From: Acidobacteriota bacterium
GTDB lineage: Bacteria; Acidobacteriota; Thermoanaerobaculia; Multivoradales; JAGPDF01
Assembly: GCA_011525905.1 (NCBI GenBank)
Contig: WYBK01000262.1
Span: forward strand, 1-32,905
Direction: 5' to 3'
DNA: 32,905 nucleotides
Position numbers and translations under genes: made by a program. The notes beneath the pieces were generated by a model. That model ran no database searches. It saw only the letters and a program-made list of their open reading frames with translations, and was not told where the DNA came from. This document shows, in pieces, positions 25,241-31,960 of this stretch (its first letter is position 1; every line of letters starts with the position of its first letter).

Positions 25241-25470
25241 CCGTCGGCTCGGGGAGATGGTCCCAGCCCAGCTGGGTCCGTGTCCCCGTCCCCGCGCCCG
25301 CCCCCGCGGTTCGCCGGCCCGCAGACCGCCTCGACGGTGCTCTACCGGATGGGGGGGAAGCTCCCCTGCGCGCGGCGCTGTCGCGCCGTGCTCGAGGACT
25401 TCCCCCAGTACGGACCGGCCGCGACACCCGGCGTTCTGCGGGCGAGCCGGCTCTTTCGACGCCTCGCCTC
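25241..25470. repeat. Dispersed extragenic repeat, copy B (hcrC-hcrA gap)
   Basis: The partner of 22020-22300, in the same orientation and about 50 bp shorter. It begins 5 bp after the stop of the 64-aa gene and ends 5 bp before the hcrC stop codon. A conserved core includes GCGCGGCGCTGTCGCGCC, itself partly palindromic, and TACGGACCGGCC. It carries no recognisable gene. Confidence 0.85.
25251..25287. repeat. REP-like hairpin at the edge of repeat copy B
   Basis: Arms GGGGAGATGGTCCCAGC (25251-25267) and GCTGGGTCCGTGTCCCC (25271-25287) pair with 3 mismatches in 17, around CCA. Position and structure match the hairpin of copy A. Confidence 0.75.
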
Positions 25471-25474
25471 CGCA

Positions 25475-26023
25475 TCATGTCTTGCCGTCGGCGGATTCCG
25501 GCACCGCCGCCCCGTACAGCGCCTCTCGCTCCGGCGCCCAGGCCTCCCCGCGCAGCAGCGCCGCGGCGCCCTCGACGGCCTCCAGGATCTTCTGGTAGCC
25601 GGTGCAGCGGCAGAGGTTGCCGGCGAGCGCGGCGCGGATCTCGGCGCGGCTGGGCGAGGGATTCTCGTCGAGCAGCGCCCGGGCCGCCATCAGGATGCCC
25701 GGGGTGCAATAGCCGCACTGCGCCGCGCCGAGGTCGGCGAAGGTGGCCTGGAGCGGGTGGAGTGAGTTGCCTCGCTGGAGCCCCTCGACGGTCTCGATCG
25801 CTCTCCCTGCCATCTCGGCCGCGAGCACCAGGCAGGAGAGCACGGGACGGCCGTCGACCAGCACCGTGCAGGTGCCGCACTCGCCGAGCTCGCAGCCATG
25901 CTTGGTGCCGGGCAGGGCGAGCTCTTCGCGCAGCACCTCGAGCAGCGTGTGGTGGACGGCGAAAGCGACGGTTCTCGCCTCGCCGTTGACCGTCAGGGTG
26001 CGCACGACGCTGTCGCCGTTCAT
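25475..26023 (-). CDS. hcrC: 4-hydroxybenzoyl-CoA reductase-like gamma subunit (two [2Fe-2S])
   Basis: 182 residues from ATG 26023. The start overlaps the TetR stop as ATGA; the longer open frame upstream lies inside tetR. The N-terminal plant-type [2Fe-2S] site has Cys44, Cys49, Cys52 (KHGCELGECGTCTVL) and Cys64. The C-terminal helical [2Fe-2S] site has Cys103 and Cys106 (QCGYCTPG) and Cys138 and Cys140 (NLCRCTGY). This is the standard arrangement for small subunits of molybdenum hydroxylases and fits HcrC in length plus a short C-terminal tail (from about 155). It carries electrons between the Mo site of HcrA and the FAD/[4Fe-4S] subunit HcrB. Coupling to the regulator suggests one transcript, tetR-hcrC, which may or may not read on through repeat B into hcrA, whose start lies 509 bp downstream. 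Confidence 0.9.
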   Translation of the reverse strand: MNGDSVVRTLTVNGEARTVAFAVHHTLLEVLREELALPGTKHGCELGECGTCTVLVDGRPVLSCLVLAAEMAGRAIETVEGLQRGNSLHPLQATFADLGAAQCGYCTPGILMAARALLDENPSPSRAEIRAALAGNLCRCTGYQKILEAVEGAAALLRGEAWAPEREALYGAAVPESADGKT

Positions 26024-26658
26024 CGATCCCTTTCCCCGCCGTTCGGGCGCGCCGCCAACCCGTCGACCAGCAGCGAAGCGAAGGCGGCGCCGACTTCCTG
26101 GGCGTTCATCCGCCCCCCCGGAGCGAACCACTTGACCGTCCAGTTGACCGCGCCCAGCAGGGCGAGCGCGGCGAGCGCCGGATCGACGGGTCGCAGGCGC
26201 CCGTCCTCGATGCCCTGCGCGACCAGCCGCCGGAAGAGCCGCTCGTAGCGCTTGCGCCGTCCGAGCAGCGCCGCGCGACGCGGTTCGGCGACCTCTTCGA
26301 TCTCGAGGTGGGCGAGCGAGCCCGGGGTCGCCTCGTTGAGCACCTCGACGTGCGCCTTGATCAGGCGCCGCAGCTTCTCGTCCGCCGGCACCTCCGCGCG
26401 CTCGATCTCGGCGGCGCGCGCCGCGAGCTCGACGAGCGTCTGCTCCTGACAGTAGGCGAGCAGGTCCTGTTTCGACGGGAAGTAGTAGTAGAGATTGCCG
26501 GCCGTGCGGCCGAGCTCGGCGGCGATGTCCCGCATGCCGGTGGCGTGCAGTCCCCGGGCGCGGAAGAGCCCGGAAGCGGCGGCCAGGATCTCGCGCCGGC
26601 GCTCCTCGGCGCCGGGTCCGCTGGCCTCCGGGCGGGTCGGGGATGCCGTTTGAACCAC
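26020..26658 (-). CDS. TetR/AcrR-family transcriptional regulator of the hcr genes
   Basis: 212 residues. The N-terminal helix-turn-helix is canonical: RRREILAAASGLFRARGLHATGMRDIAAELGRTAGNLYYYFPSKQDLLAYC (20-70). The C-terminal ligand domain ends with ALLGAVNWTVKWFAPGGRMNAQEVGAAFASLLVDGL, a pattern I associate with TetR proteins that sense acyl-CoA or aryl-CoA compounds, such as the KstR2 group. The start is GTG 26658, the only plausible one, and it lies inside a perfect palindrome (26649-26666). This suggests autorepression that also controls hcrC, whose ATG overlaps this gene's stop. There is no Shine-Dalgarno sequence, so the mRNA may be leaderless. The effector is likely to be a CoA thioester of the pathway, but that is inference. 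Confidence 0.9.
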   Translation of the reverse strand: MVQTASPTRPEASGPGAEERRREILAAASGLFRARGLHATGMRDIAAELGRTAGNLYYYFPSKQDLLAYCQEQTLVELAARAAEIERAEVPADEKLRRLIKAHVEVLNEATPGSLAHLEIEEVAEPRRAALLGRRKRYERLFRRLVAQGIEDGRLRPVDPALAALALLGAVNWTVKWFAPGGRMNAQEVGAAFASLLVDGLAARPNGGERDR

Positions 26659-26666
26659 GGTTCAAA
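26649..26666. promoter_or_regulatory. Perfect 8-2-8 palindrome over the tetR start codon: candidate operator
   Basis: TTTGAACC, then AC, then GGTTCAAA. The arms are perfect complements, and the site is AT-rich in a GC-rich window. It covers the GTG at 26656-26658, so a bound TetR dimer would block transcription start or translation of tetR-hcrC. I saw no second copy in the window. Confidence 0.7.
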
Positions 26667-26718
26667 TTCTGTCCGCCAGGCCCGCCGCCGTCAAGCGGCG
26701 GAGTTCATCTCGGCGGCC

Positions 26719-27471
26719 TCAGTCGGGAGAGAGCGCCCGCGGTGAGCGCGGCGGCTCGTCGGCGAAGCGCACGACCACGGCCCGAATCGGTTCGTCCGGC
26801 AACGCCCGTCCGGCGAAGTCGAGCGCCAGCTCGGCCAGCGCGTCGCGCGCGGCGGCGCGGCCGAAGGCCATCAGTCGAGGCTCCCGGGCGCGCGCCGAGA
26901 GCAGGGGCGTCAGCTCCCGCTCGAGCCGGGCCAGCTGCTCGGCGCCGTCGAAGCGCAGCCAGTCGGCCTCGACCCGCCGCTCGATACCGTCGGTATGGAT
27001 CGCCGGCGGCAGCGAGGGCTCGAGCGTCGGCGCCTCGATCGCCAACACGCCCTCCTCGAGCGTCGCGCGCCACTCTCCCTCGAGCAGCGGCACGTGCCAC
27101 CGCCAGGTCACCGGCACCCGGAGCCCCACGGTCGCGCGCCCGAGCGGTACCAGATCCCAGAAGGCCCGCCGCTCGTCGCTACGCTCCAGAGTCTCGACGG
27201 TCTCGGCGACCGCCAGCTCGAGCCGGGCCTCGCCGCGGACGCTCGGCAAGGAAGAGAGGAAGCGCTCGGTCACGTCGGCGGTGAGGAAACCGTGCGCCGC
27301 GGCGCCGAGCTCCCGGGCGGCGCGCGCCGGGGCGCCCGCGAGCGACTCGGCGGCGTCGAGGAAGCGGTCGAGCGTCGCCCAGAAGCCCCAGACCAGCAGA
27401 GCGCCGGCGACGAGCGCGATCGCGGTCGCCCGGCGGGAGGAGGGCGCTCGGCGCCCGGCGGGTCCGGTCAT
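26719..27471 (-). CDS. Membrane-anchored protein of unknown function
   Basis: 250 residues. A basic N-terminus precedes one transmembrane helix (about 15-33, TAIALVAGALLVWGFWATL). The remaining roughly 215 residues lie outside the cytoplasm. They contain an amphipathic helix, then beta-rich sequence (ARLELAVAETVETLERSD, RATVGLRVPVTWRWHVPLLEGEWRATLEEGVLAIEAPTLEPSLP) and a C-terminal helical pair ending in VVVRFADEPP. The layout reminds me of DUF4230 proteins, but I cannot confirm this. TAGGAT lies only 6 nt before ATG 27471 with no Shine-Dalgarno sequence, so the transcript may be leaderless. It diverges from the hotdog-fold gene, and tetR follows 60 bp downstream on the same strand, so readthrough into tetR is possible. 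Confidence 0.75.
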   Translation of the reverse strand: MTGPAGRRAPSSRRATAIALVAGALLVWGFWATLDRFLDAAESLAGAPARAARELGAAAHGFLTADVTERFLSSLPSVRGEARLELAVAETVETLERSDERRAFWDLVPLGRATVGLRVPVTWRWHVPLLEGEWRATLEEGVLAIEAPTLEPSLPPAIHTDGIERRVEADWLRFDGAEQLARLERELTPLLSARAREPRLMAFGRAAARDALAELALDFAGRALPDEPIRAVVVRFADEPPRSPRALSPD

Positions 27472-27477
27472 GCCGGG

Positions 27478-27483
27478 ATCCTA
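27478..27483 (-). promoter_or_regulatory. Candidate -10 element (TAGGAT) abutting a start codon
   Basis: TAGGAT on the - strand is 6 nt from ATG 27471. A matching CAGGAT on the + strand (27522-27527) is 7 nt from the divergent ATG 27535. Both spacings suit leaderless transcription. Confidence 0.45.
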
Positions 27484-27534
27484 AGCGACGGCGGGCGGCC
27501 CGGGGAGGGCGCGCCCTGTGGCAGGATTGCCGCG

Positions 27535-27864
27535 ATGAGCTTCAACCACGCGCTCGGCTTCCGCCTGTCGGGCGACGGCTCGACCATTCTGCTCGACGCC
27601 GGCGAGCGGCACGAGGTCGCGCCCGGCACCATCCACTTCGCCGTGCTCGCGACGCTCGCCGAGGTGGCCGCGGCGCAGGCCGCGGCGGCCTCGGTGGTGC
27701 CGACGCAGGTCTCGTTGCAGCTGGTCAAGCGCGCCCAGACCGGCAAGCTCGAGGCGCGCGGCCGCGTCCTGCGCTCCGGCCGCACTCTGGTCTTCGCCGA
27801 GGGGGAGGTCTTTCAGCTCGGCGAGCTGGTCGCCAAGGCGACGGTGACCTTCGCGCGCGTCTGA
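27535..27864 (+). CDS. Hotdog-fold thioesterase-like protein (PaaI/DUF4442 type)
   Basis: 109 residues from ATG 27535. One hotdog domain: the central helix is in APGTIHFAVLATLAEVAAAQAAA (29-51), followed by strands VVPTQVSLQLVKRAQTGKLEARGRVLRSGRTLVFAEGEVF and LVAKATVTFARV. The usual HGG motif of PaaI enzymes is replaced by APGTIHFA, and a catalytic acidic residue is not in its standard place, so activity is uncertain. Hotdog proteins commonly hydrolyse acyl-CoA or aryl-CoA thioesters. A hotdog gene about 1 kb from an aryl-CoA reductase is suggestive, but it is on the other strand and not in the same unit. The start has no good Shine-Dalgarno sequence but has CAGGAT 7 nt upstream. Archease follows 73 bp downstream on the same strand. 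Confidence 0.8.
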   Translation: MSFNHALGFRLSGDGSTILLDAGERHEVAPGTIHFAVLATLAEVAAAQAAAASVVPTQVSLQLVKRAQTGKLEARGRVLRSGRTLVFAEGEVFQLGELVAKATVTFARV

Positions 27865-27878
27865 GCGAGAGCTCTCGC
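27865..27878. repeat. Perfect 14-bp palindrome directly after the hotdog gene
   Basis: GCGAGAGCTCTCGC begins at the first base after the stop codon (27864). It could be a weak transcript-end hairpin or a protein-binding site in front of the archease promoter (TATCGT, 27884-27889). Confidence 0.5.
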
Positions 27879-27883
27879 CGGAG

Positions 27884-27889
27884 TATCGT
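27884..27889 (+). promoter_or_regulatory. Candidate -10 element (TATCGT) for archease
   Basis: TATCGT lies 48 nt before GTG 27938, after the palindrome that follows the hotdog gene, suggesting an independent archease transcript. Confidence 0.35.
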
Positions 27890-27937
27890 GGAAGCGCGCC
27901 GGCGGAGAAGCTCGGCGCCGCGCGCCGGAGGAGCCCC

Positions 27938-28351
27938 GTGAGCCACCGCCTGCTCGCCCACACGGCCGACCTGCGCGCCGAGCTCGAGGCGCCGGACTTC
28001 GCCGCGCTCCACGACGAAGCGGTGGCCTTGGTGCGCGAGCTGCTGGTGGGCAGCTCGCCGGTCGCGATCCGGATCGCGCGGCGGCCGGAAATCGACGGCG
28101 GGACGGCCGCGCCGCCCCAGCCGGAGGCCGAACGCTTCTTCCGCTTCGTGCGCGAGCTGGTCTACCTCGCCGACGCCGAGCGCTTCCTGGCGGCCGCGGT
28201 GACGCTGGACGGAGGCGTCACCCTCTTCGGCGAGACCTTCGATCCGGAGCGCCACGCGAGCGAACGGCAGATCAAGGCGGTCACCCGCCATACCTATCGC
28301 TTCGAGAAGAGCGAGCGCGGCTACCGCGTCGAGCTACTCTTCGACCTCTGA
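27938..28351 (+). CDS. Archease (RtcB-activating protein)
   Basis: 137 residues from GTG 27938, which follows GGAGGAG by 4 nt. The N-terminus has the family's HTAD motif (His8-Asp11), whose acidic residue takes part in metal binding. The C-terminus has the conserved IKAVTRHTYRFE followed by YRVELLFDL; the common form is KAVTYH. The middle, FFRFVRELVYLADAERFLAA, is also archease-like. Archease promotes guanylylation of RtcB and lets the RNA ligase turn over. RtcB itself is encoded 1.6 kb downstream on the same strand, with a histidine-kinase gene on the opposite strand between them. Archease ends 7 bp from the convergent kinase stop. Identity is firm. Confidence 0.92.
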   Translation: MSHRLLAHTADLRAELEAPDFAALHDEAVALVRELLVGSSPVAIRIARRPEIDGGTAAPPQPEAERFFRFVRELVYLADAERFLAAAVTLDGGVTLFGETFDPERHASERQIKAVTRHTYRFEKSERGYRVELLFDL

Positions 28352-28358
28352 GCCCGGT

Positions 28359-29888
28359 TCACCCGTCGAGCAGGGCGCGCACTGCGGCGAGCAGCCGCTC
28401 CGAGCCGAACGGCTTCTCGAGCAGCGTTTCGCCCTCCGCGAGCAGGTGGCGCTCGGCGATGGCGCTGCCCGGGTAGCCCGAGACGAAGAGCACGGGCAGG
28501 CGAGGGCGCTCGCGGCGCAGCAGCTCGGCGAGGGCCGGGCCCGTCACTCCCGGCATGACCACGTCGGTGACGAGCAGGTCGAGCCGGGCGAGTCGGGCGA
28601 GCGTCGCGGCCGCCGCGGGGCCCCCTTCCACCTCGGTCACGCGGTAGCCGGCGCGCCCGAGGACGCTCACCATCAACCCGCGGAGTTGGGGGTCGTCCTC
28701 GACCACCGCGATCCGCTCGTCGCCGGCCCGCGGCTCGCCCGCCGGGCGTATCTCCGGGCGGGACGCCCCCGCCTCGCGTCGCGGCAGGTAGACACGGAAG
28801 GTGGTTCCCTGACCGGGCTCGCTGTAGACGTTGATGTAGCCCCCCGCCTGCTCGGCGATGCCCATGCAGACCGAGAGGCCGAGTCCCGTGCCCTGACCGG
28901 GAGGCTTGGTGGTGAAGAAGGGGTCGAAGATTCTCTCGAGGTGCTCGGGTGCGATGCCCGTGCCGCTGTCGCTCACCGCGAGTAGGACGTAGTCCCCGGC
29001 GGCGATCGGCCGCCCCCAGCGCATGCGCACCGGCTCCGCGAGCGTCTGATTCGAGGTCTCGATCCGCAGGCGTCCTCCGCGGGGCATGGCGTCGCGGGCG
29101 TTGACGGCGAGGTTGAGCAGCAGCTGCTCGAGCCCGCCGGGATCGGCCTCGATCGGCCAGAGGTCGGGCGCGAGCCGGGTCGCGATCTCGCACGACTCGT
29201 CGACCAGCCGGGGCAGGACTTGGAGCAGTCCGGCGATCAAGTCGTTGAGATCGATCCCCTGCGGGCGCGACGGCGCTTCGCGCGCGAGGGCGAGCAGCTT
29301 CCTCGTCAGCTCGGCGGCGCGATCGACCGCGCGGAGAGCTTCCTCCAGGTGCGCCGCGGCCGGCGCGCCGGCCGGGAGCTCCCCCTTGGCGAGATCGGCG
29401 AAGCCGCCGATCACGGTCAGCAGGTTGTTGAAGTCGTGCGCGACGCCGCTGGCGAGCCGGCCAATCGCCTCCAGCTTCTGTGCCTGACGGAGCTGCGCCT
29501 GCAGCTGCTGGCGCTCGGTGATGTCGATCGAGAGGATGGCGAGCCCGCCGCCGGTCGGCTGGACGCGCAACTCGAAGAGCGCGCGCTGGCCGTCGGGGTA
29601 CTCGAACTCGTTCTGCAGCTCGGCACGCTCGCCGGTCGCCTGGCAGCGGCGCAGGAGGTCGAAGAGGGGCGTGCGGTCGATGCCGGGGTAGGCCTCGATC
29701 ATGGAGCGCCCGAGCAGCGCCTCGCGCTCGCGACGCGCGTGCACCACCGCGGCGTCGTTCAGGTAGACGTAGCGAAAGTTCCGGTCGACGACCTGGAAGC
29801 CCTCGTGCAGGCGGTCGAGCACGAGGCGCAAATCGGGCGCGTCGAGGTCGGAGGGCTGGCTGGTTCGTCGCTGCTCTTCTTCCCGCAC
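28359..29888 (-). CDS. PAS-containing hybrid histidine kinase with C-terminal receiver
   Basis: 509 residues from GTG 29888, no transmembrane segment, so cytoplasmic. Domains in order: PAS (about 18-125, LHEGFQVVDRNFRYVYLNDAAV), HisKA with His151 in SGVAHDFNN, HATPase with NLAVNARDAM, DSGTGI and GQGTGLGLSV, and a receiver with VEDDP, phospho-acceptor Asp442 (LVTDVVMPG) and Lys492. The kinase core resembles that of the periplasmic-sensor kinase at 15464-17866, so the two are probably paralogues with different sensors. No output domain is attached and no response regulator is adjacent. It separates archease from rtcB and diverges from rtcB, sharing a 105-bp promoter region, so a link to RNA-repair control is possible but untested. 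TAGACT at 29922-29927 is a candidate -10. Confidence 0.92.
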   Translation of the reverse strand: MREEEQRRTSQPSDLDAPDLRLVLDRLHEGFQVVDRNFRYVYLNDAAVVHARREREALLGRSMIEAYPGIDRTPLFDLLRRCQATGERAELQNEFEYPDGQRALFELRVQPTGGGLAILSIDITERQQLQAQLRQAQKLEAIGRLASGVAHDFNNLLTVIGGFADLAKGELPAGAPAAAHLEEALRAVDRAAELTRKLLALAREAPSRPQGIDLNDLIAGLLQVLPRLVDESCEIATRLAPDLWPIEADPGGLEQLLLNLAVNARDAMPRGGRLRIETSNQTLAEPVRMRWGRPIAAGDYVLLAVSDSGTGIAPEHLERIFDPFFTTKPPGQGTGLGLSVCMGIAEQAGGYINVYSEPGQGTTFRVYLPRREAGASRPEIRPAGEPRAGDERIAVVEDDPQLRGLMVSVLGRAGYRVTEVEGGPAAAATLARLARLDLLVTDVVMPGVTGPALAELLRRERPRLPVLFVSGYPGSAIAERHLLAEGETLLEKPFGSERLLAAVRALLDG

Positions 29889-29920
29889 GATTCGAGGCCT
29901 GCAAGCGAAACGGACGAACC

Positions 29921-29927
29921 TAGTCTA
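29921..29927. promoter_or_regulatory. Candidate overlapping -10 elements in the kinase/rtcB divergent region
   Basis: TAGACT on the - strand (29922-29927) lies 33 nt before the kinase GTG, and TAGTCT is read on the + strand from 29921. Closer to rtcB, TACCCT (29973-29978) is 15 nt before its ATG. The 105-bp gap holds nothing else I recognise. Confidence 0.35.
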
Positions 29928-29993
29928 CCAGCTCCGCCCGCGCGGGGGATTCCGCTCCGGATCCGGAGGGACTACCCTTCCCCTGAGGGAACC

Positions 29994-31439
29994 ATGGCGA
30001 CGAAGCTCGAGCTCGAGCGGATCGACGACTGGCGCTGGCGGCTGCCGCGCGCCGGGGCGATGCGCACCGACGGGCTGGTCTTCGCCTCGGCGGCGCAGGT
30101 GCGCGATCTCGAGGGGGAGCAGGCGCTCCTCCAGGTGGCCAACGTCGCCTGCCTCCCGGGCATCGTCGGGCCCTCGATCGCCATGCCCGATCTGCATTGG
30201 GGCTACGGCTTCCCGATCGGTGGAGTCGCGGCGTTCGATCCGCGCGACGGAGTGATCTCGCCGGGCGGAGTCGGCTACGACATCAACTGCGGCGTGCGGC
30301 TGCTCGAGGTGCCGCTCGGGGTCTCCGACCTGCGGCCCCGGCGCGTCGAGATCGCCGAGGAGCTCTTCCGCTGCGTCCCATCGGGCGTCGGCTCGTCCCG
30401 ATCGGACCTGCGGCTGACCGACCGGGAGCTCGACCGGGTCTTCGAGCGGGGCGCGGCGCGGGCGGTCGACCTCGGCTTCGGCCGCGAGGAGGATCTCGAG
30501 GCGATCGAGGCCGGCGGGCAGCTCCCGGGCGCGGAGCCGAAGCGGGTGTCGAAGCGGGCGCGGGAGCGGGGCCGCGATCAGCTCGGCACGCTCGGGTCCG
30601 GCAACCACTTCGTCGAGGTCCAGTGGGTCGACGAGGTCTACGACGCGACGCTCGCCGCGCGGCTCGGTCTCGCCGTGGGCGGGGTGACCGTACTGATCCA
30701 CACCGGCTCGCGCGGCCTCGGCCACCAGGTCTGCGACGACCACCTCGACGCGATGCTGGCGGCCGCCGCGCGCTACGACATCCGCCTGCCCGACCCGCAG
30801 CTCTGCTGCGCGCCGCTCGGCAGCCCGGAGGCGGCCGCCTACTGGGGGGCGATGGGCTCGGCGGCCAACTTCGCCTTCGCCAACCGCCAACTGATCACGC
30901 ACCACGTGCGGCGCGCCTTCGGCCGGCTGTTCGGCGCCGCGGTCGAGGCGGGCGTCACGATCGTCTACGACGTCGCGCACAACATCGCCAAGCTCGAGGA
31001 GCACGACATCGATGGGCGGCGTCGGCGCCTCTGCGTTCACCGCAAGGGCGCGACGCGCGCCTTCCCGCCCGGCCACCCGGAGTTGGCGCCGCGCTTCCGG
31101 GAGACCGGCCAGCCGGTGCTGGTCCCGGGGGACATGGGTCGCTACAGCTTCGTGCTCGTCGGCTCGGCCGGCGCGGCGGCCGAGACCTTCGCCTCCTGCT
31201 GCCACGGCGCCGGCCGGCGCCTCTCGCGCCACGCGGCGAAGAAGGCGGCGCGGCCGCGCAACCTGCCGCGCGAGCTCGCGGAGCAAGGGATCGTGGTGCG
31301 CGCGGCGAGCCGCGCGACGGTCGACGAAGAGATGCCCGAGGCGTACAAGGACGTCGCGGGCGTCGTCGACGTGGTCGACCGGGCGGGGCTCGCGGTCAAG
31401 GTCGCGCGCCTCCGGCCGCTCGCCGTGGTCAAGGGCTGA
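29994..31439 (+). CDS. rtcB: RNA-splicing ligase RtcB
   Basis: 481 residues. The ATG at 29994 is preceded by GAGGGA. It joins RNA 2',3'-cyclic phosphate (or 3'-phosphate) ends to 5'-hydroxyl ends using GTP and two Mn ions. The active-site residues are all visible: DINCGVR with Asp96 and Cys99, GSGNHFVE with Asn204 and His205, IHTGSRGLGHQ with His236, DVAHN with His329, and CHGAGRRLSR with His404, the residue that becomes guanylylated. The length and spacing are those of the full-length archaeal/metazoan-like class, not of the shorter E. coli-type RtcB, and this class usually depends on archease. Archease is encoded just upstream. In bacteria RtcB serves RNA repair; no RtcA or RtcR is seen here. 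Confidence 0.96.
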   Translation: MATKLELERIDDWRWRLPRAGAMRTDGLVFASAAQVRDLEGEQALLQVANVACLPGIVGPSIAMPDLHWGYGFPIGGVAAFDPRDGVISPGGVGYDINCGVRLLEVPLGVSDLRPRRVEIAEELFRCVPSGVGSSRSDLRLTDRELDRVFERGAARAVDLGFGREEDLEAIEAGGQLPGAEPKRVSKRARERGRDQLGTLGSGNHFVEVQWVDEVYDATLAARLGLAVGGVTVLIHTGSRGLGHQVCDDHLDAMLAAAARYDIRLPDPQLCCAPLGSPEAAAYWGAMGSAANFAFANRQLITHHVRRAFGRLFGAAVEAGVTIVYDVAHNIAKLEEHDIDGRRRRLCVHRKGATRAFPPGHPELAPRFRETGQPVLVPGDMGRYSFVLVGSAGAAAETFASCCHGAGRRLSRHAAKKAARPRNLPRELAEQGIVVRAASRATVDEEMPEAYKDVAGVVDVVDRAGLAVKVARLRPLAVVKG

Positions 31440-31459
31440 GGCCCGGTCGCCGACGGCCG

Positions 31460-31885
31460 TCAGTAGCCCGGGGGGGGCGGCGGCGCGCCCGAGCCGACGC
31501 GCACCGAGCCCTGCATCTGGCAGCAGAAGTAGTGGCTGTTGCACTTGTAGGTGATCGTCCGTCCCGCCAGGTCGGTGCCGAAGACCCGCTCGTAGGTCGC
31601 GCCGCTCTGGGTGAAGACGAAGCCGCTGTCGAAGCTGCCGTCCTCGGCGGTCACCGTGTGGCCGGCGAGGCTGCCGCGGAAGACCCAGCGCACCCGGTCG
31701 CCGGGCTGCACGACCACCGACTTCGGCGAGTAGGCGCTGTCCTGGATCTCGACGGTGACCAGACTCGGCATGGGCGTCGCCACCGGCGCCGTCGGCGAGG
31801 AGGAGCCGCCGCCGCAAGCGACCGCGAAGAGCAGCGGGAGCGCGGCGGCCTCCACGAGAAACCGGGTGGAGCGGGGAGTCGGCAT
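31460..31885 (-). CDS. Blue-copper (plastocyanin-like cupredoxin) lipoprotein
   Basis: 141 residues. A lipoprotein signal ends in LLFAVAC (lipid-bearing Cys24), followed by a Gly/Ser linker. The cupredoxin fold has the expected type-1 copper ligands: His76 in LAGHTVTA, Cys115, His118 and Met124 in YKCNSHYFCCQMQG. The ligand loop is C-x2-H-x5-M and includes an unusual vicinal Cys121-Cys122 pair, one residue before Gln-Met. The protein ends in a short Gly/Pro-rich tail. It should carry single electrons at the outside of a membrane; its partner is not in the window. A GGAGG ribosome-binding site lies 5 nt before ATG 31885. It converges with rtcB with 20 bp between stops, across a short palindrome GACGGCCGTC (31452-31461). 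Confidence 0.9.
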   Translation of the reverse strand: MPTPRSTRFLVEAAALPLLFAVACGGGSSSPTAPVATPMPSLVTVEIQDSAYSPKSVVVQPGDRVRWVFRGSLAGHTVTAEDGSFDSGFVFTQSGATYERVFGTDLAGRTITYKCNSHYFCCQMQGSVRVGSGAPPPPPGY

Positions 31886-31960
31886 GGGAACCTCCGGATC
31901 GGCCTGTGCTCCATGAGTTCCCGCCGCGGGTCCCGCGGTTCCCCGCCCCCGAGGGGCGAC

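Noticed and set aside
22020-25470. Composite transposon bounded by the two repeats
   Set aside because: The interval holds only hcrA and a small gene, with no transposase or target-site duplication visible. The repeats are direct and diverged in length.
20922-26023. Xanthine dehydrogenase or aerobic CO dehydrogenase as the identity of the three-subunit enzyme
   Set aside because: The FAD subunit has the four-cysteine [4Fe-4S] insertion, and the large subunit has HcrA-like blocks but not the CO-dehydrogenase active-site loop (AYRCSFR), which I did not find.
27535-27864. Calling the hotdog protein a 4-hydroxybenzoyl-CoA thioesterase because of the hcr genes
   Set aside because: It is on the other strand, separated from hcr by two genes, and lacks the usual catalytic motif. 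Proximity alone is not enough.
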